Shown here piece by piece: positions 36,317 to 44,593 of a DNA stretch of 64,000 nucleotides. The stretch comes from JBFMFR01 sp040752025. Lineage in GTDB: Bacteria > Chloroflexota > Anaerolineae > Anaerolineales > UBA4823. The notes below the pieces were generated by a model. It did no database searches, was not told where the DNA came from, and worked only from the letters and a program-made list of their open reading frames with translations. Every line of letters begins with the position of its first letter. Within the stretch, counting starts at the first letter, position 1. The stretch spans positions 1 to 64,000 of the forward strand of contig JBFMFR010000028.1 in assembly GCA_040752025.1 (NCBI GenBank), given 5' to 3'. Made by a program: the position numbers and the translations under genes.

Positions 36317-37282
36317 TTAGGCCAGCCCCATGCTTTCCACCTTTTCGGCGATGGCTTGCATCGCCTGCGGGGGGAGCGGGCCGAAGCGCTGCGCCTGCAC
36401 CAGGGCCTGCATCTGCTCCATACTGCGAAAGCCTGGCAGGGGGATGGCCAGGGGAGAGCGCGCCCAGATCCAGCCCAGGGCTCCCTGCGCGTAAGTGCGC
36501 CCGTCACGGGTCAGGTGCGGCTCGATTTGCCGGGCGCAGTCGAGCACGTTCAGGAAGCCGTCGTGTTGGAACCATCCCGCCCGCGGGTCGGCCTGCTCCA
36601 GCATCGTCTCCGGCGACCAGCGCCCGGTGAGCAGGCCCATGAGCAGGGGCACGCGGTTCAGGCTGGCCAGGTCGTGTTCCCGGCACAGCTCCAGCATGGC
36701 GGGGTTATCGTTGAAGATGTTCAGGCGATGTTCGATGGCGCTGCAGTGCTCTCCGCCGGCGAAGAGCTGGGCCCGCTCGACGTCATCGGTGCTCCAGCCG
36801 TAATAGCGGATCTTGCCGGCCTGCACCAGGCCTTCGAGGGCTTCCATCAGGGCCGGGGCACGCTCGAGGGGGTAGTCGCGGCGGTGCAGCAGGTACAGGT
36901 CGATGCACTCGAACCCCAGGCGGCGCAGGCTGCCTTCGCAGGCCCGCTCGACGATGGCGGCCTCCAGGGCCAGGGGGTCCGGCTGGTCGGGGAGGGGATC
37001 TTCGCCGAACTTGGTCACCACGACGATGCCCTCTCGCCGGCCGCGCAGGGCCTCGCCCAGGATGCGCTCGCTCCAACCCTGGCCGTAGCTATCAGCCGTG
37101 TCGAAAAGCGTCACGCCCAGGTCGACGGCCGCCTGGATCTGGCGGACGGCCTCCTGCTGCGCCTGGGGGAAAACCTGGGAAACGATATCTTCGCGCCAGC
37201 CCAGTCCGGCGATGCGGGCGGTGCCCAATCCCAGGGGGCTGACTTCCAGGCCGCTGCGACCTAACCTGCGGGGTTCCATCAT
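36317..37282 (-). CDS. Aldo/keto reductase
   Basis: The 321-residue TIM-barrel oxidoreductase has the expected catalytic set: Asp and Tyr in FDTADSYG, Lys in VVVTKFG and His in LLHRRDYP. The N-terminus (RRLGRSGLEVSPLGLG) is typical of bacterial NADPH-dependent members. The substrate cannot be told. Its start overlaps the retropepsin-like gene by four bases, so it is probably cotranscribed and coupled. Confidence 0.92.
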   Translation of the reverse strand: MMEPRRLGRSGLEVSPLGLGTARIAGLGWREDIVSQVFPQAQQEAVRQIQAAVDLGVTLFDTADSYGQGWSERILGEALRGRREGIVVVTKFGEDPLPDQPDPLALEAAIVERACEGSLRRLGFECIDLYLLHRRDYPLERAPALMEALEGLVQAGKIRYYGWSTDDVERAQLFAGGEHCSAIEHRLNIFNDNPAMLELCREHDLASLNRVPLLMGLLTGRWSPETMLEQADPRAGWFQHDGFLNVLDCARQIEPHLTRDGRTYAQGALGWIWARSPLAIPLPGFRSMEQMQALVQAQRFGPLPPQAMQAIAEKVESMGLA

Positions 37283-37659
37283 CGGAAGCGAATTTGCAGG
37301 TTTTGCAGATCGATGACTGCCCCGGCTGAAGTCAAGGAGTCCATACCCAGGATGCCGTGGATATCAAAACCATAATCCATCCCCCCAACTTCGATTTCAA
37401 ACCCGGATAGGCGCCGGTCATCGACTTGCAGAAAATCAACCTGCCGGGCAAACACAACTTCACTGCCACCCACGCCGCGGATCGAATACAAGCGGTCCTG
37501 TGGAGAAGGCCGGATATCGATTTCAGCCACCCGATCTGCAGATAGTATGGTAGTCGCAAATCCAGTATCGATCAGAACTGAGGGGATGAGCGTTGTCTTT
37601 CCCCGGTAATTTACCTGGACAGACACGAACGGCAGGTCATCTTTCAATTCCAGCCGCAT
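37279..37659 (-). CDS. Retropepsin-like aspartyl protease fold protein
   Basis: The 126-residue protein has a DTG motif in SVLIDTGFATTIL and a late FDIHGILGMDSL, the pattern of soluble, single-domain retroviral-type aspartyl proteases, which need to dimerise to form one active site. A strong AGGAGG site precedes the ATG at 37659. It overlaps the aldo/keto reductase by four bases and the preceding small gene by 23, an unusual three-gene chain. Whether it cleaves proteins is unknown. Confidence 0.75.
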   Translation of the reverse strand: MRLELKDDLPFVSVQVNYRGKTTLIPSVLIDTGFATTILSADRVAEIDIRPSPQDRLYSIRGVGGSEVVFARQVDFLQVDDRRLSGFEIEVGGMDYGFDIHGILGMDSLTSAGAVIDLQNLQIRFR

Positions 37660-37918
37660 AACTCCTCCTGACGCCCAACCACTGGACTTCGCGGATATCC
37701 AGCTCCACACGGCTGGTATGTACATAATAGAACTCACGTGTGGGGTATTGCTGGTGAAGCTGGCGATAGCGTTCCAGGGCGCTGCTGCCGCTGCTGCAGC
37801 GCTCGATCACTGCAATGCGCTTCAGCAGGCGTTGGCGGTCGGGCGCAGTTTGCGCTTCCAGCGCTTCGATAATCAGCCACTGGTCGGGATAGGTTTGGCG
37901 AATTTCTAACCAGTTCAT
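37637..37918 (-). CDS. Small protein of unknown function
   Basis: The 93-residue product starts MNWLEIRQTYPDQWLIIEA and has a helical middle and a C-terminal strand pair ending in EVQWLGVRRSYAAG. A GAGGAGG site precedes the ATG at 37918. It overlaps the retropepsin-like gene by 23 bases and is probably its partner in the same transcript. A longer frame reaches 38047 but lacks support. Confidence 0.65.
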   Translation of the reverse strand: MNWLEIRQTYPDQWLIIEALEAQTAPDRQRLLKRIAVIERCSSGSSALERYRQLHQQYPTREFYYVHTSRVELDIREVQWLGVRRSYAAGIER

Positions 37919-38052
37919 ACCAGCCTCCTCGGGCTTTCTCAACCGGCGTTTTGCCGGGCGAGGCTTTTCTTGGTCCAACCTGATTCTAGTATAGATCGCA
38001 CTGAAATGTAAGGGTATTTTGATGCAACAACCCCAAATTGTGCACACGCGCA

Positions 38053-38082
38053 GACCCCGGGGTTTTCACCAACCCCGGGGTC
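38053..38082. repeat. Hairpin with CCGGGGTT core, copy D
   Basis: GACCCCGGGGTT (38053-38064) pairs with AACCCCGGGGTC (38071-38082) around TTCACC. Compared with copies A-C, GGAG is replaced by GGGG and CTCC by CCCC, so pairing is kept. Confidence 0.6.
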
Positions 38083-38103
38083 ACGATAAGGAGACTGGAA
38101 TGG

Positions 38104-38127
38104 GGTGCGCCCTCTCCAGGGCGCACC
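38104..38127. terminator. Hairpin after the DUF2202 gene
   Basis: GGTGCGCCC (38104-38112) and GGGCGCACC (38119-38127) form a nine-base stem 20 bases past the DUF2202 stop on the minus strand. There is no U-run, so it may end or stabilise the transcript. Confidence 0.5.
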
Positions 38128-38146
38128 GCTCAATTAGCGTTGTGGA

Positions 38147-38986
38147 TCAGGGCTTGCCGCCGCGCCAGCCGCCGCCGCCCCTGCCATTGCCGCCCTGGCC
38201 GCTTTCTGCCAGGATGGCCTGGTAGGCTTCGGGAGTCAGGTACTGCGGCTGGTAGGTCTCGCCGGTCTGCTGGCTGAGTGCGGAGACGAAGGCCTGCAGG
38301 TGGTTGTAGGAGCCGTGCATCAGGTTGTCGAAGACGTATTGGATGTCGGCGTTGTCGGTCTCCGCCAGGCGCTCTTGCAGGTCGAGGATGTCCATCTCTT
38401 CGATGGCTGCGCCGACTTTGATGGCTTCGGCCAGGGACTGGCTGCCGCGCTCGACCAGGTCGTTGTACAGTGCCTGCAGGTTGGGGTCGCTGAAGACGCC
38501 CACTTCGTCGGAGGCCGGGTCGGGCAGGCCGTAGCGCTCGAGCAGGGCCGCGACAGAGTCAGTGTGAGTCTGCTCGCTCTGGCTGATGTTCTGGAAGGTG
38601 GGCAGGCCCCACAGGTCGTACAGGGTCACGTAAACGTCGTGGGCCAGCTTTTCTTCTTCACGCATGTAAGCCAGGGCCTGCGCTTCGGCGTCGCTCAGGT
38701 CGCCGGGGGTAGCGGGAGGCAGGTTGGCGAGTTCGCCAGCCAGGTCGTGATCGGCGCCCCCGCCGCCAGCGCCCTGGCCGCGTCCGCCGCCGCGCCCGTT
38801 GCCCTGTCCCTGGGCGAAGGCTTCGTCAGTGTGTTCCAGGGAGACGTTCTCCTGGTTCCGGCCGTGTCCGCCGCCCAGGGCGGCTTCTTCTTCGTTGCTG
38901 TGTGCCTGGGTGCGGGTGACCGCGCCCCAGACGAGGACTGCGATGAGGGCGACCAGCGCCCCCGTGGCTAAGATTTTCTTCAACAT
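38147..38986 (-). CDS. DUF2202 ferritin-like secreted protein
   Basis: The 279-residue product has a signal-like helix, a Gly/Arg-rich linker (GRGGGRGQGAGGGG) and a DUF2202 four-helix domain with EEEKLAHDVY and ISQSEQTHTDSV. The paired Glu-Glu and His residues are the expected di-metal ligands of the ferritin-like fold. The role is unknown, possibly metal or redox handling. It is 39 bases downstream of a DUF4405 membrane gene, which may provide electrons or anchoring. A CAGGTAA-type palindrome lies before the operon. Confidence 0.88.
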   Translation of the reverse strand: MLKKILATGALVALIAVLVWGAVTRTQAHSNEEEAALGGGHGRNQENVSLEHTDEAFAQGQGNGRGGGRGQGAGGGGADHDLAGELANLPPATPGDLSDAEAQALAYMREEEKLAHDVYVTLYDLWGLPTFQNISQSEQTHTDSVAALLERYGLPDPASDEVGVFSDPNLQALYNDLVERGSQSLAEAIKVGAAIEEMDILDLQERLAETDNADIQYVFDNLMHGSYNHLQAFVSALSQQTGETYQPQYLTPEAYQAILAESGQGGNGRGGGGWRGGKP

Positions 38987-39025
38987 GGTTATTCTACCTT
39001 TCTGTAGTTGTGTTCGGTTATTGGA

Positions 39026-39628
39026 TCAGGAACGGGCGGCCGAGGCCGACAGGGCTGGCAAACCAGCCATCTTGCGGGTGACCTTGGTGACCCATTTCCA
39101 GTGGATGGCAAAGTGGACTGCGGCGGCGGCGATCATGACGACGCCGGCCCAGGTGTGGATCAGGTCCCAGGTTGCGCGGGGGAAGAGGATCATGGGATCC
39201 GCCGCCCAGCGCTCGCCAGGGACGAAGAGGAAGTACACGCCGCTGAGGGCAGTCAGCAGGAAGCTGAGGGCAACCGTCGCGTTGATGATCAGGTTCCAGC
39301 GCCCGCGGGCGTTCATGCAGCCGCATTTGCCGGTCAGTTCGTTCCAGGTGCGCCGGATCATGCTGGTCACCCAGGACCAGTGGATAGCCAGGTGTGCCAG
39401 GGCCACGACGATCATGATCGCGCCGCCCCAGGTGTGCAGGTTATCCCAGGTGTGTCGTTCGAAGATCACCTGGACGTCGTACATGGGGTTGCGCCCGCCC
39501 TGGAAGCCGCCGGAGGGCAAAAACAGGAAGTAGACCCCCGATAGGGCGGCGACGATAGCGCTGCCAAACAGGGCGGCGTCGATCCACCAGTTCTTCTGTG
39601 TTTGTTTGGAAACAGATTGTGTTGTCAT
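39026..39628 (-). CDS. DUF4405 cytochrome b-like membrane protein
   Basis: The 200-residue protein has two tandem copies of a two-helix unit: SGVYFLFLPSGG...LHTWGGAIMI...HLAIHWSWV and SGVYFLFVPGER...IHTWAGVVMI...HFAIHWKWV. The conserved histidines suggest two haem sites as in cytochrome b-type proteins. Such proteins carry electrons or sense redox. I chose the ATG at 39628; a longer frame to 39769 has no ribosome site. Confidence 0.88.
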   Translation of the reverse strand: MTTQSVSKQTQKNWWIDAALFGSAIVAALSGVYFLFLPSGGFQGGRNPMYDVQVIFERHTWDNLHTWGGAIMIVVALAHLAIHWSWVTSMIRRTWNELTGKCGCMNARGRWNLIINATVALSFLLTALSGVYFLFVPGERWAADPMILFPRATWDLIHTWAGVVMIAAAAVHFAIHWKWVTKVTRKMAGLPALSASAARS

Positions 39629-39668
39629 CGTACACTTCTTTCTTGTCTGTGAAGTTATCGGTTGTGAG

Positions 39669-39685
39669 CAGGTAACGATTACCTG
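39669..39685. promoter_or_regulatory. Palindromic operator candidate
   Basis: CAGGTAA and TTACCTG form a perfect seven-base inverted repeat with the spacer CGA, 41-57 bases before the DUF4405 start. This is a fitting place and shape for a dimeric repressor or activator site. Confidence 0.45.
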
Positions 39686-39771
39686 TTCTGATGGCTTGAT
39701 GATATCGAAAAGGTGTGAAGAAGTGGTGAAGGCGGCGCGTAGGATTTGTGAATGTTCCGAGGCCCGCAAAA

Positions 39772-39803
39772 AGCCCCCGGAGTTTACAGAAACTCCGGGG
39801 GCT
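39772..39803. repeat. Hairpin, CCGGAGTTT core, copy B
   Basis: AGCCCCCGGAGTTT (39772-39785) pairs perfectly with AAACTCCGGGGGCT (39790-39803), loop ACAG. It lies 27 bases past the stop of the secreted cadherin-like gene on the minus strand. Confidence 0.75.
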
Positions 39804-39829
39804 GAGGTGAGAGATTGTGGCCTAAAAAC

Positions 39830-42800
39830 TCAGTGGGTAGAGAACGGCAGCCAGACCTGGAAGGGGAAGAAAGGCCCGCCGGAGGAGAGCAGGATGCGCA
39901 GGTTGTCCAGGCCCCAGGTTTCGTTGTTGGCCTTATCTTTCAGGCTGGCGAAGAAGTCCAGGCTGAGATCGCTGGCGGAGTGGTCGAAGGTGAAACTGAG
40001 AGCGTAGACCGAGTCGGTTTCGTAGCACAGGTTGCGCAGGCTGATGGCCCCGGTGCGCGGCGGATAGCTGCCGCCAGGGTAGAAGCCGGGGAAGGCCTGC
40101 AAATCTTTGGGCAGCCCGTTGGAGAAGGTCGTGTCGAGCAGGCTCCCCCCGTCAGCGCTGAAGCGCCAGCGGTCGGGCCCGGTCTCGATGTAGACGGGCT
40201 GGCCGTCTGCGCCGAGCGACCAGTCGCCGGGAGTGTTGCCGGTCCAGGAGCCGATGATGTACAGGTCGAAGAGCACCATCGCCTGGCTATGGACGGGCAG
40301 GCCTTGCAGGTTGAGGCTGAGGGGCTGCTGGTCGCCATAGCGGCCGAGGAAGGTCTCGCCGCAGGGGGTGGTGTCGAGGCGCGGGTCGCTCCACTCCGGG
40401 CCGGGGGTGTCGTCGAGGCTGTAGACTGCCTGGCTGGAGAGCACGATGACGGAAGCCTGGGCGGCGTTGTTGTCCGGGAGGGGGTCGAGCGGGGCGGCGG
40501 CGCTGAGGGAAGCCTGGTTGAGCAGGGTGCCGCTGGCGTCCAGGTCGACGGTGGCGCTGATCAGCACGCTGGCAGAAGCGCCCTCGGGCAGGCCGCCCAG
40601 GTCGCAGGTGACCGTCCCGCCGGCTTCCAGGCAGCCAGGGGAGGCGGCGGCGAAGCTCAACCCGGCGGGCAGCAGGTCGCTGAGGGCCAGGCCGCTGGCT
40701 GCGGAGGGACCGAGGTTGCTGGCCTGCAGGGTGAAGACCACGGTGTTGCCGGGCAGCAGGGACTGTGGGTCAGCGCTCTTGCTCAGGGCCAGGTCGGCGC
40801 GGGTATCGATGGTGATGGTGAACTGTTGGGGCGGGGAGGTGTCCACGCCGCCGTAGGCCGTGCCGCCATCGTCGTGCAGCACGAGGGTGACCAGGGCGCT
40901 GCCGTTGGCGTCGAGGGCGAGGGTGAAGCTCAGGCTGCCATCGGGGGCGACGGCGGGCCCGGTGCTGAACAGGGCAGGGTTGGTGTTGGCGGTGACTGCG
41001 AAGCTGAGGCTCTGCCCGGCTTCGTTAGCCGGCCCGACCGACAGACCGGTGGCCCAGGCGGCGGCATAGGGGCCGGAGTCCTCCACCACGCTGACATCGG
41101 GGCCCTTGACGAAGGATGGCGGGTCGTTGACCGGGCGGACGGTGACGTTCACGGTGAGGGTATCGCTGCCGCCGTAGCCGTCTTCGACCTGCACGACGAA
41201 GCTGTCAGCGCCGTTCCAGTCGGGATCGGGGGTGTAGTCTATGGACTTGTTGAGCCCGGCGCCGCTGGCGCTGGCCAGGCCGTGCTGGGCCTGGGTGTGG
41301 ATGCTCCAGGTGAGAGTGTCCTGGTCGGCGTCGGAGGCGTGTAGCAGCAAGCCGAAAGCGAGGGGAGTGGCGTCCTCATCCATCGTGACTTCGGCAGGGG
41401 ATGGCTCGATGATGGATGGGGCGCTGTTGTTGACCAGCATCCAGGTTGTGAAGGCGCTGGCGCTCATCGGGCTGTCGGGGGGCACGCCTTCGCCGTCATC
41501 GGTGGCGGTGACGCGCAGGCGCAGATATTTGTGGGCGTCGGCGGCGGTGGGGGTGTAGTTGAGGGCGGTGGCGCTGGGGATGTCCGCCTGGTTGGCGCCG
41601 GAAGCATCGTCGGCGTGCTGCCACTGGTAGGTGTAGGTCACGCTGCCGGGGGTGATATCGGTGGCATCGCTCCAGGCGCCCCGGCTGCCGTTGAGCGGCG
41701 ACCCGACCAGGTAGGCGCCGGTGACGCTGGGCAGGGAGGTGTTGAAGGGCGGGTCGTTGCGCGGGTTGACGGTGACGTACACGCTGATGGTGTCGCTGCC
41801 GCCGTAGCCGTCTTCGACCTGCACGATGAAGCTGTCGGCGCCGTTCCAGTTGGAATCGGGGGTGTAGGTGACGGTTTTGCTCGCGCCGGTGCCGCTGGCT
41901 GCGGCTATGCCGTTGTCCGCTGGCGTGTGGATGCTCCAGGTGAGGGTGTCGTTATCGGCGTCTGTGGCGGAAAGGTTCACGCCAACCGGGCCGCCGTCTT
42001 CATCCACGCTGGTGGAGGTGCTGGAGCCTTGCGTGATCACCGGGGCGCTGTTGAGCACGTGGATCGTGTGGTTCTGGCAGGAGCTGTCCTCGCCATCCGA
42101 GGCGCACACCTGGACATCGTAATCGCCGTGGCGCGCATAGGTGTGGGTGGTCTCGAAGCTGGTATCGCTGGTGTTGAAGTTTTCCGGAGCGCTGCCATCG
42201 TCCCAATCGATGGTGAGGCTGGCCTGCGTGCTGCACGGGTCGCTCCAGTTCACCGTCAGGGTGACCTCGTCCGAGGCGTGGGGGCTGCTCGGGGCGCTGG
42301 TGATGGAGGCGATGGCCGGCGCGACGTTCTGCACGTTGACGGTGGCCTGGACGGTGTTGCCAGTGTAAGGCTGGTAGGTGAGGGTGACGGTGTTGGTCGA
42401 GTCGCCGCAGCCGGCGTGGAAGGTGGCTGTGCTGGTGCTGGCGCCGGTCAGGCTGCCGCCGCTGCCGCTCAGGCTCCAGGAATAGGGGGCGCTGGGGGCG
42501 CTCCAGGTAATCTTCATCGAGGTGGCTTCATCGTTGAAGTCGGGCTCATCGTCATCGTGGTTGTACCAGCCGCAGCGGCCGGGTAGGGAGGCGACGTTGC
42601 TGACCGAGAGAACATCGCCGGAGCTAACGCCATCGCAGTGGATGTAGCCGGCGTTGCCGCCCGTGTCGAAGTTGTCGTCGTCGTAGATGTACAGGTCAGC
42701 GCTGCCTGGGCCGCAGAACGTGAAGGAGGACATGACATCGTTGAAATAATCCAGCCCGCTGCCGGTAAAATCGTTGTATTCATCGCAGTCGTAGTTATTG

Positions 42801-44305
42801 CAGGGCGTCTGGTACTGGTAGCGCCAGTCCATCGTGAGGGTGTTGCCTTCATCAAACAGGTTGTAGCTGGTGTTTTCGAAGAGCATCACCCAGGGCTCAA
42901 CGGCGTAGACGGAGCCTTCCAGCACCAGGCTGCTGCCTTCGTCGATGGTGTAGGGGCCGCCCAGGTGGTTGCTGTTCCATTGCGGGCCGCACTGCCCGGA
43001 ATCGGTCATCTGCCGGCTGTGGAATTCGCCCATCTGGATGATCTTGACTTCTTCTTTATCCTTGCCATCATGATCGCCGCTGTAGACGATCAACTGCCCG
43101 GTTGGGCTGACGTACACGCCCATGACGGCGTCCAGGTCGCCCATGTCGGGGTCCGAGCCGATCTTGAAGTGGCGCTGGCGGATATAGGTGATGGCATCGC
43201 CAATCTGGGAGCTGTTGAGCTTGCTGGTATCGAGCTTGAACAGGCCGATGTAATCGTCGCCGCTGGTGGGGTCCGAGGAAGAATTGTCGCCGCCGATCAT
43301 GTACAGGTCGCCGTCGGTCTGGCGCACGAAGTTGAGGGTTTGCCAGGAGCGCCAGGTGCAGCCGCTGCAGCCGGCGGCGAAATCGATGTCGGTGGCGTTC
43401 CAGGTGTAGGATTCCAGCGGGATGCTGGTGGTGGTGCGCAGGTCGTCGGTGTCGGACCAGGCGAAGCGGATATAGTCGTCATCCCCCCAGGTGTAGGCGA
43501 ACAGGTATTTGCCGGTGGCGGGGTCCTTGGTGACGCCGACCACGCCGATGCCATCCGAGAGCGCCGGGTAGGTCTGGTGCAGTAGAAGCTCCGGGCTTTC
43601 GGGGCTGCTGACGTCGATCAGGGCAATGCCGTTGGTGCTGCACCAGGTCTGTGCATCTTCGCAATTGGTTTTGGCTGCCAGGGAAAGCCCGCCGCAACTG
43701 CACTCGAGCGGCACCACCAGGACATCCTCGACGAGCTGCACGCCGCCGGGGTGCCAGTTCTTAGGCCAGGTCTTGCCGTTTATCGGATCGATGTCCCCGT
43801 CGAAATACACCGCTACCTTGCCGATATCGGTCGATGGGGGCGCTGTGTCCTGGAAGTCTTTGTCCGGCTTGAGGCGATTGGAGCGCAGGCGCTCGCCGTC
43901 TTGGTCGCGCGAGCCCAGTTTGGCGATCAGCAGCTCGCCGGGGTCCCAGCCGCCCAGCTCGCAGGAACCGGTGGCGTTGCGGCTGCGAGTGAGGAAGAAG
44001 TAGGGCGTGCCGTTCGAGCTTTCGCCGCGGGCCATGCCCTGGTAGTGCTTGCACGGGCCGACGCTGGGCCCCGGGGCATAATCGGTGCCGCCAACGCCGA
44101 CGCGCACGGCGATGGGGTCGCCGTGGCGCTGGAGCTTTTCGAATTGATCGAGGACGTTGGGGGCGCGGCGCTCGCCGGTCGAACTCGCCAGCGAGCTGCT
44201 GGTGGAAAGCAACAGGAGCAGCAGCAGGCCTAAGATGGGGGGCGCTTGTGAGGCGATCGTGGAGATGAAGCGAGAGATAAAGTTCGGTTTTGTGTGGCTT
44301 TGCAT
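39830..44305 (-). CDS. Large secreted protein with PKD, cadherin-like and DUF11 domains
   Basis: The 1491-residue protein has a signal peptide, a long first half of unknown fold with CSCGGLS and several Cys pairs, then a PKD-like repeat, two near-identical cadherin-like tandem domains (NGADSFIVQVEDGYGGSD and NGADSFVVQVEDGYGGSD), and a DUF11 repeat (LALSKSADPQSLLPGNTV). It ends FQVWLPFSTH, a short hydrophobic Leu-Pro tail. Calcium-binding style motifs (DADNDTL) suggest adhesion or surface display. It lies divergent to the propeller kinase. The first part, with phrases such as GDDDYIRFAWSDTDD, may be a propeller. Confidence 0.9.
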   Translation of the reverse strand: MQSHTKPNFISRFISTIASQAPPILGLLLLLLLSTSSSLASSTGERRAPNVLDQFEKLQRHGDPIAVRVGVGGTDYAPGPSVGPCKHYQGMARGESSNGTPYFFLTRSRNATGSCELGGWDPGELLIAKLGSRDQDGERLRSNRLKPDKDFQDTAPPSTDIGKVAVYFDGDIDPINGKTWPKNWHPGGVQLVEDVLVVPLECSCGGLSLAAKTNCEDAQTWCSTNGIALIDVSSPESPELLLHQTYPALSDGIGVVGVTKDPATGKYLFAYTWGDDDYIRFAWSDTDDLRTTTSIPLESYTWNATDIDFAAGCSGCTWRSWQTLNFVRQTDGDLYMIGGDNSSSDPTSGDDYIGLFKLDTSKLNSSQIGDAITYIRQRHFKIGSDPDMGDLDAVMGVYVSPTGQLIVYSGDHDGKDKEEVKIIQMGEFHSRQMTDSGQCGPQWNSNHLGGPYTIDEGSSLVLEGSVYAVEPWVMLFENTSYNLFDEGNTLTMDWRYQYQTPCNNYDCDEYNDFTGSGLDYFNDVMSSFTFCGPGSADLYIYDDDNFDTGGNAGYIHCDGVSSGDVLSVSNVASLPGRCGWYNHDDDEPDFNDEATSMKITWSAPSAPYSWSLSGSGGSLTGASTSTATFHAGCGDSTNTVTLTYQPYTGNTVQATVNVQNVAPAIASITSAPSSPHASDEVTLTVNWSDPCSTQASLTIDWDDGSAPENFNTSDTSFETTHTYARHGDYDVQVCASDGEDSSCQNHTIHVLNSAPVITQGSSTSTSVDEDGGPVGVNLSATDADNDTLTWSIHTPADNGIAAASGTGASKTVTYTPDSNWNGADSFIVQVEDGYGGSDTISVYVTVNPRNDPPFNTSLPSVTGAYLVGSPLNGSRGAWSDATDITPGSVTYTYQWQHADDASGANQADIPSATALNYTPTAADAHKYLRLRVTATDDGEGVPPDSPMSASAFTTWMLVNNSAPSIIEPSPAEVTMDEDATPLAFGLLLHASDADQDTLTWSIHTQAQHGLASASGAGLNKSIDYTPDPDWNGADSFVVQVEDGYGGSDTLTVNVTVRPVNDPPSFVKGPDVSVVEDSGPYAAAWATGLSVGPANEAGQSLSFAVTANTNPALFSTGPAVAPDGSLSFTLALDANGSALVTLVLHDDGGTAYGGVDTSPPQQFTITIDTRADLALSKSADPQSLLPGNTVVFTLQASNLGPSAASGLALSDLLPAGLSFAAASPGCLEAGGTVTCDLGGLPEGASASVLISATVDLDASGTLLNQASLSAAAPLDPLPDNNAAQASVIVLSSQAVYSLDDTPGPEWSDPRLDTTPCGETFLGRYGDQQPLSLNLQGLPVHSQAMVLFDLYIIGSWTGNTPGDWSLGADGQPVYIETGPDRWRFSADGGSLLDTTFSNGLPKDLQAFPGFYPGGSYPPRTGAISLRNLCYETDSVYALSFTFDHSASDLSLDFFASLKDKANNETWGLDNLRILLSSGGPFFPFQVWLPFSTH

Positions 44306-44593
44306 TGGCTTTTCCTAATGTATTTAGTTTTTTGAAGGGGTTATGTGGGGGCGCGTTTCGGGCAAGTGCGCCGCTATTATAGATAGTCTCGTTTTTCACA
44401 AGTAAAGGGTCGGTTTGCAGGCTCCAGGTTATCGTTTTGGTAATCCCGCCGAAGGCCTGGTTTTCATTATAAGGTGAAATTTTGCACAAGGCAAGAATTT
44501 TTCGAAAGCTGCCTGATGATTCTACTAACAGCTATTATCCGGATAACTGGATTCGATGCACTTCTACGCAAAACGCGGTAAGATACGGGTGAA

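Noticed and set aside
40000..44300. Long plus-strand frames across the cadherin-like gene
   Set aside because: The minus-strand gene has signal peptide and tandem domains; the plus frames are shadows.
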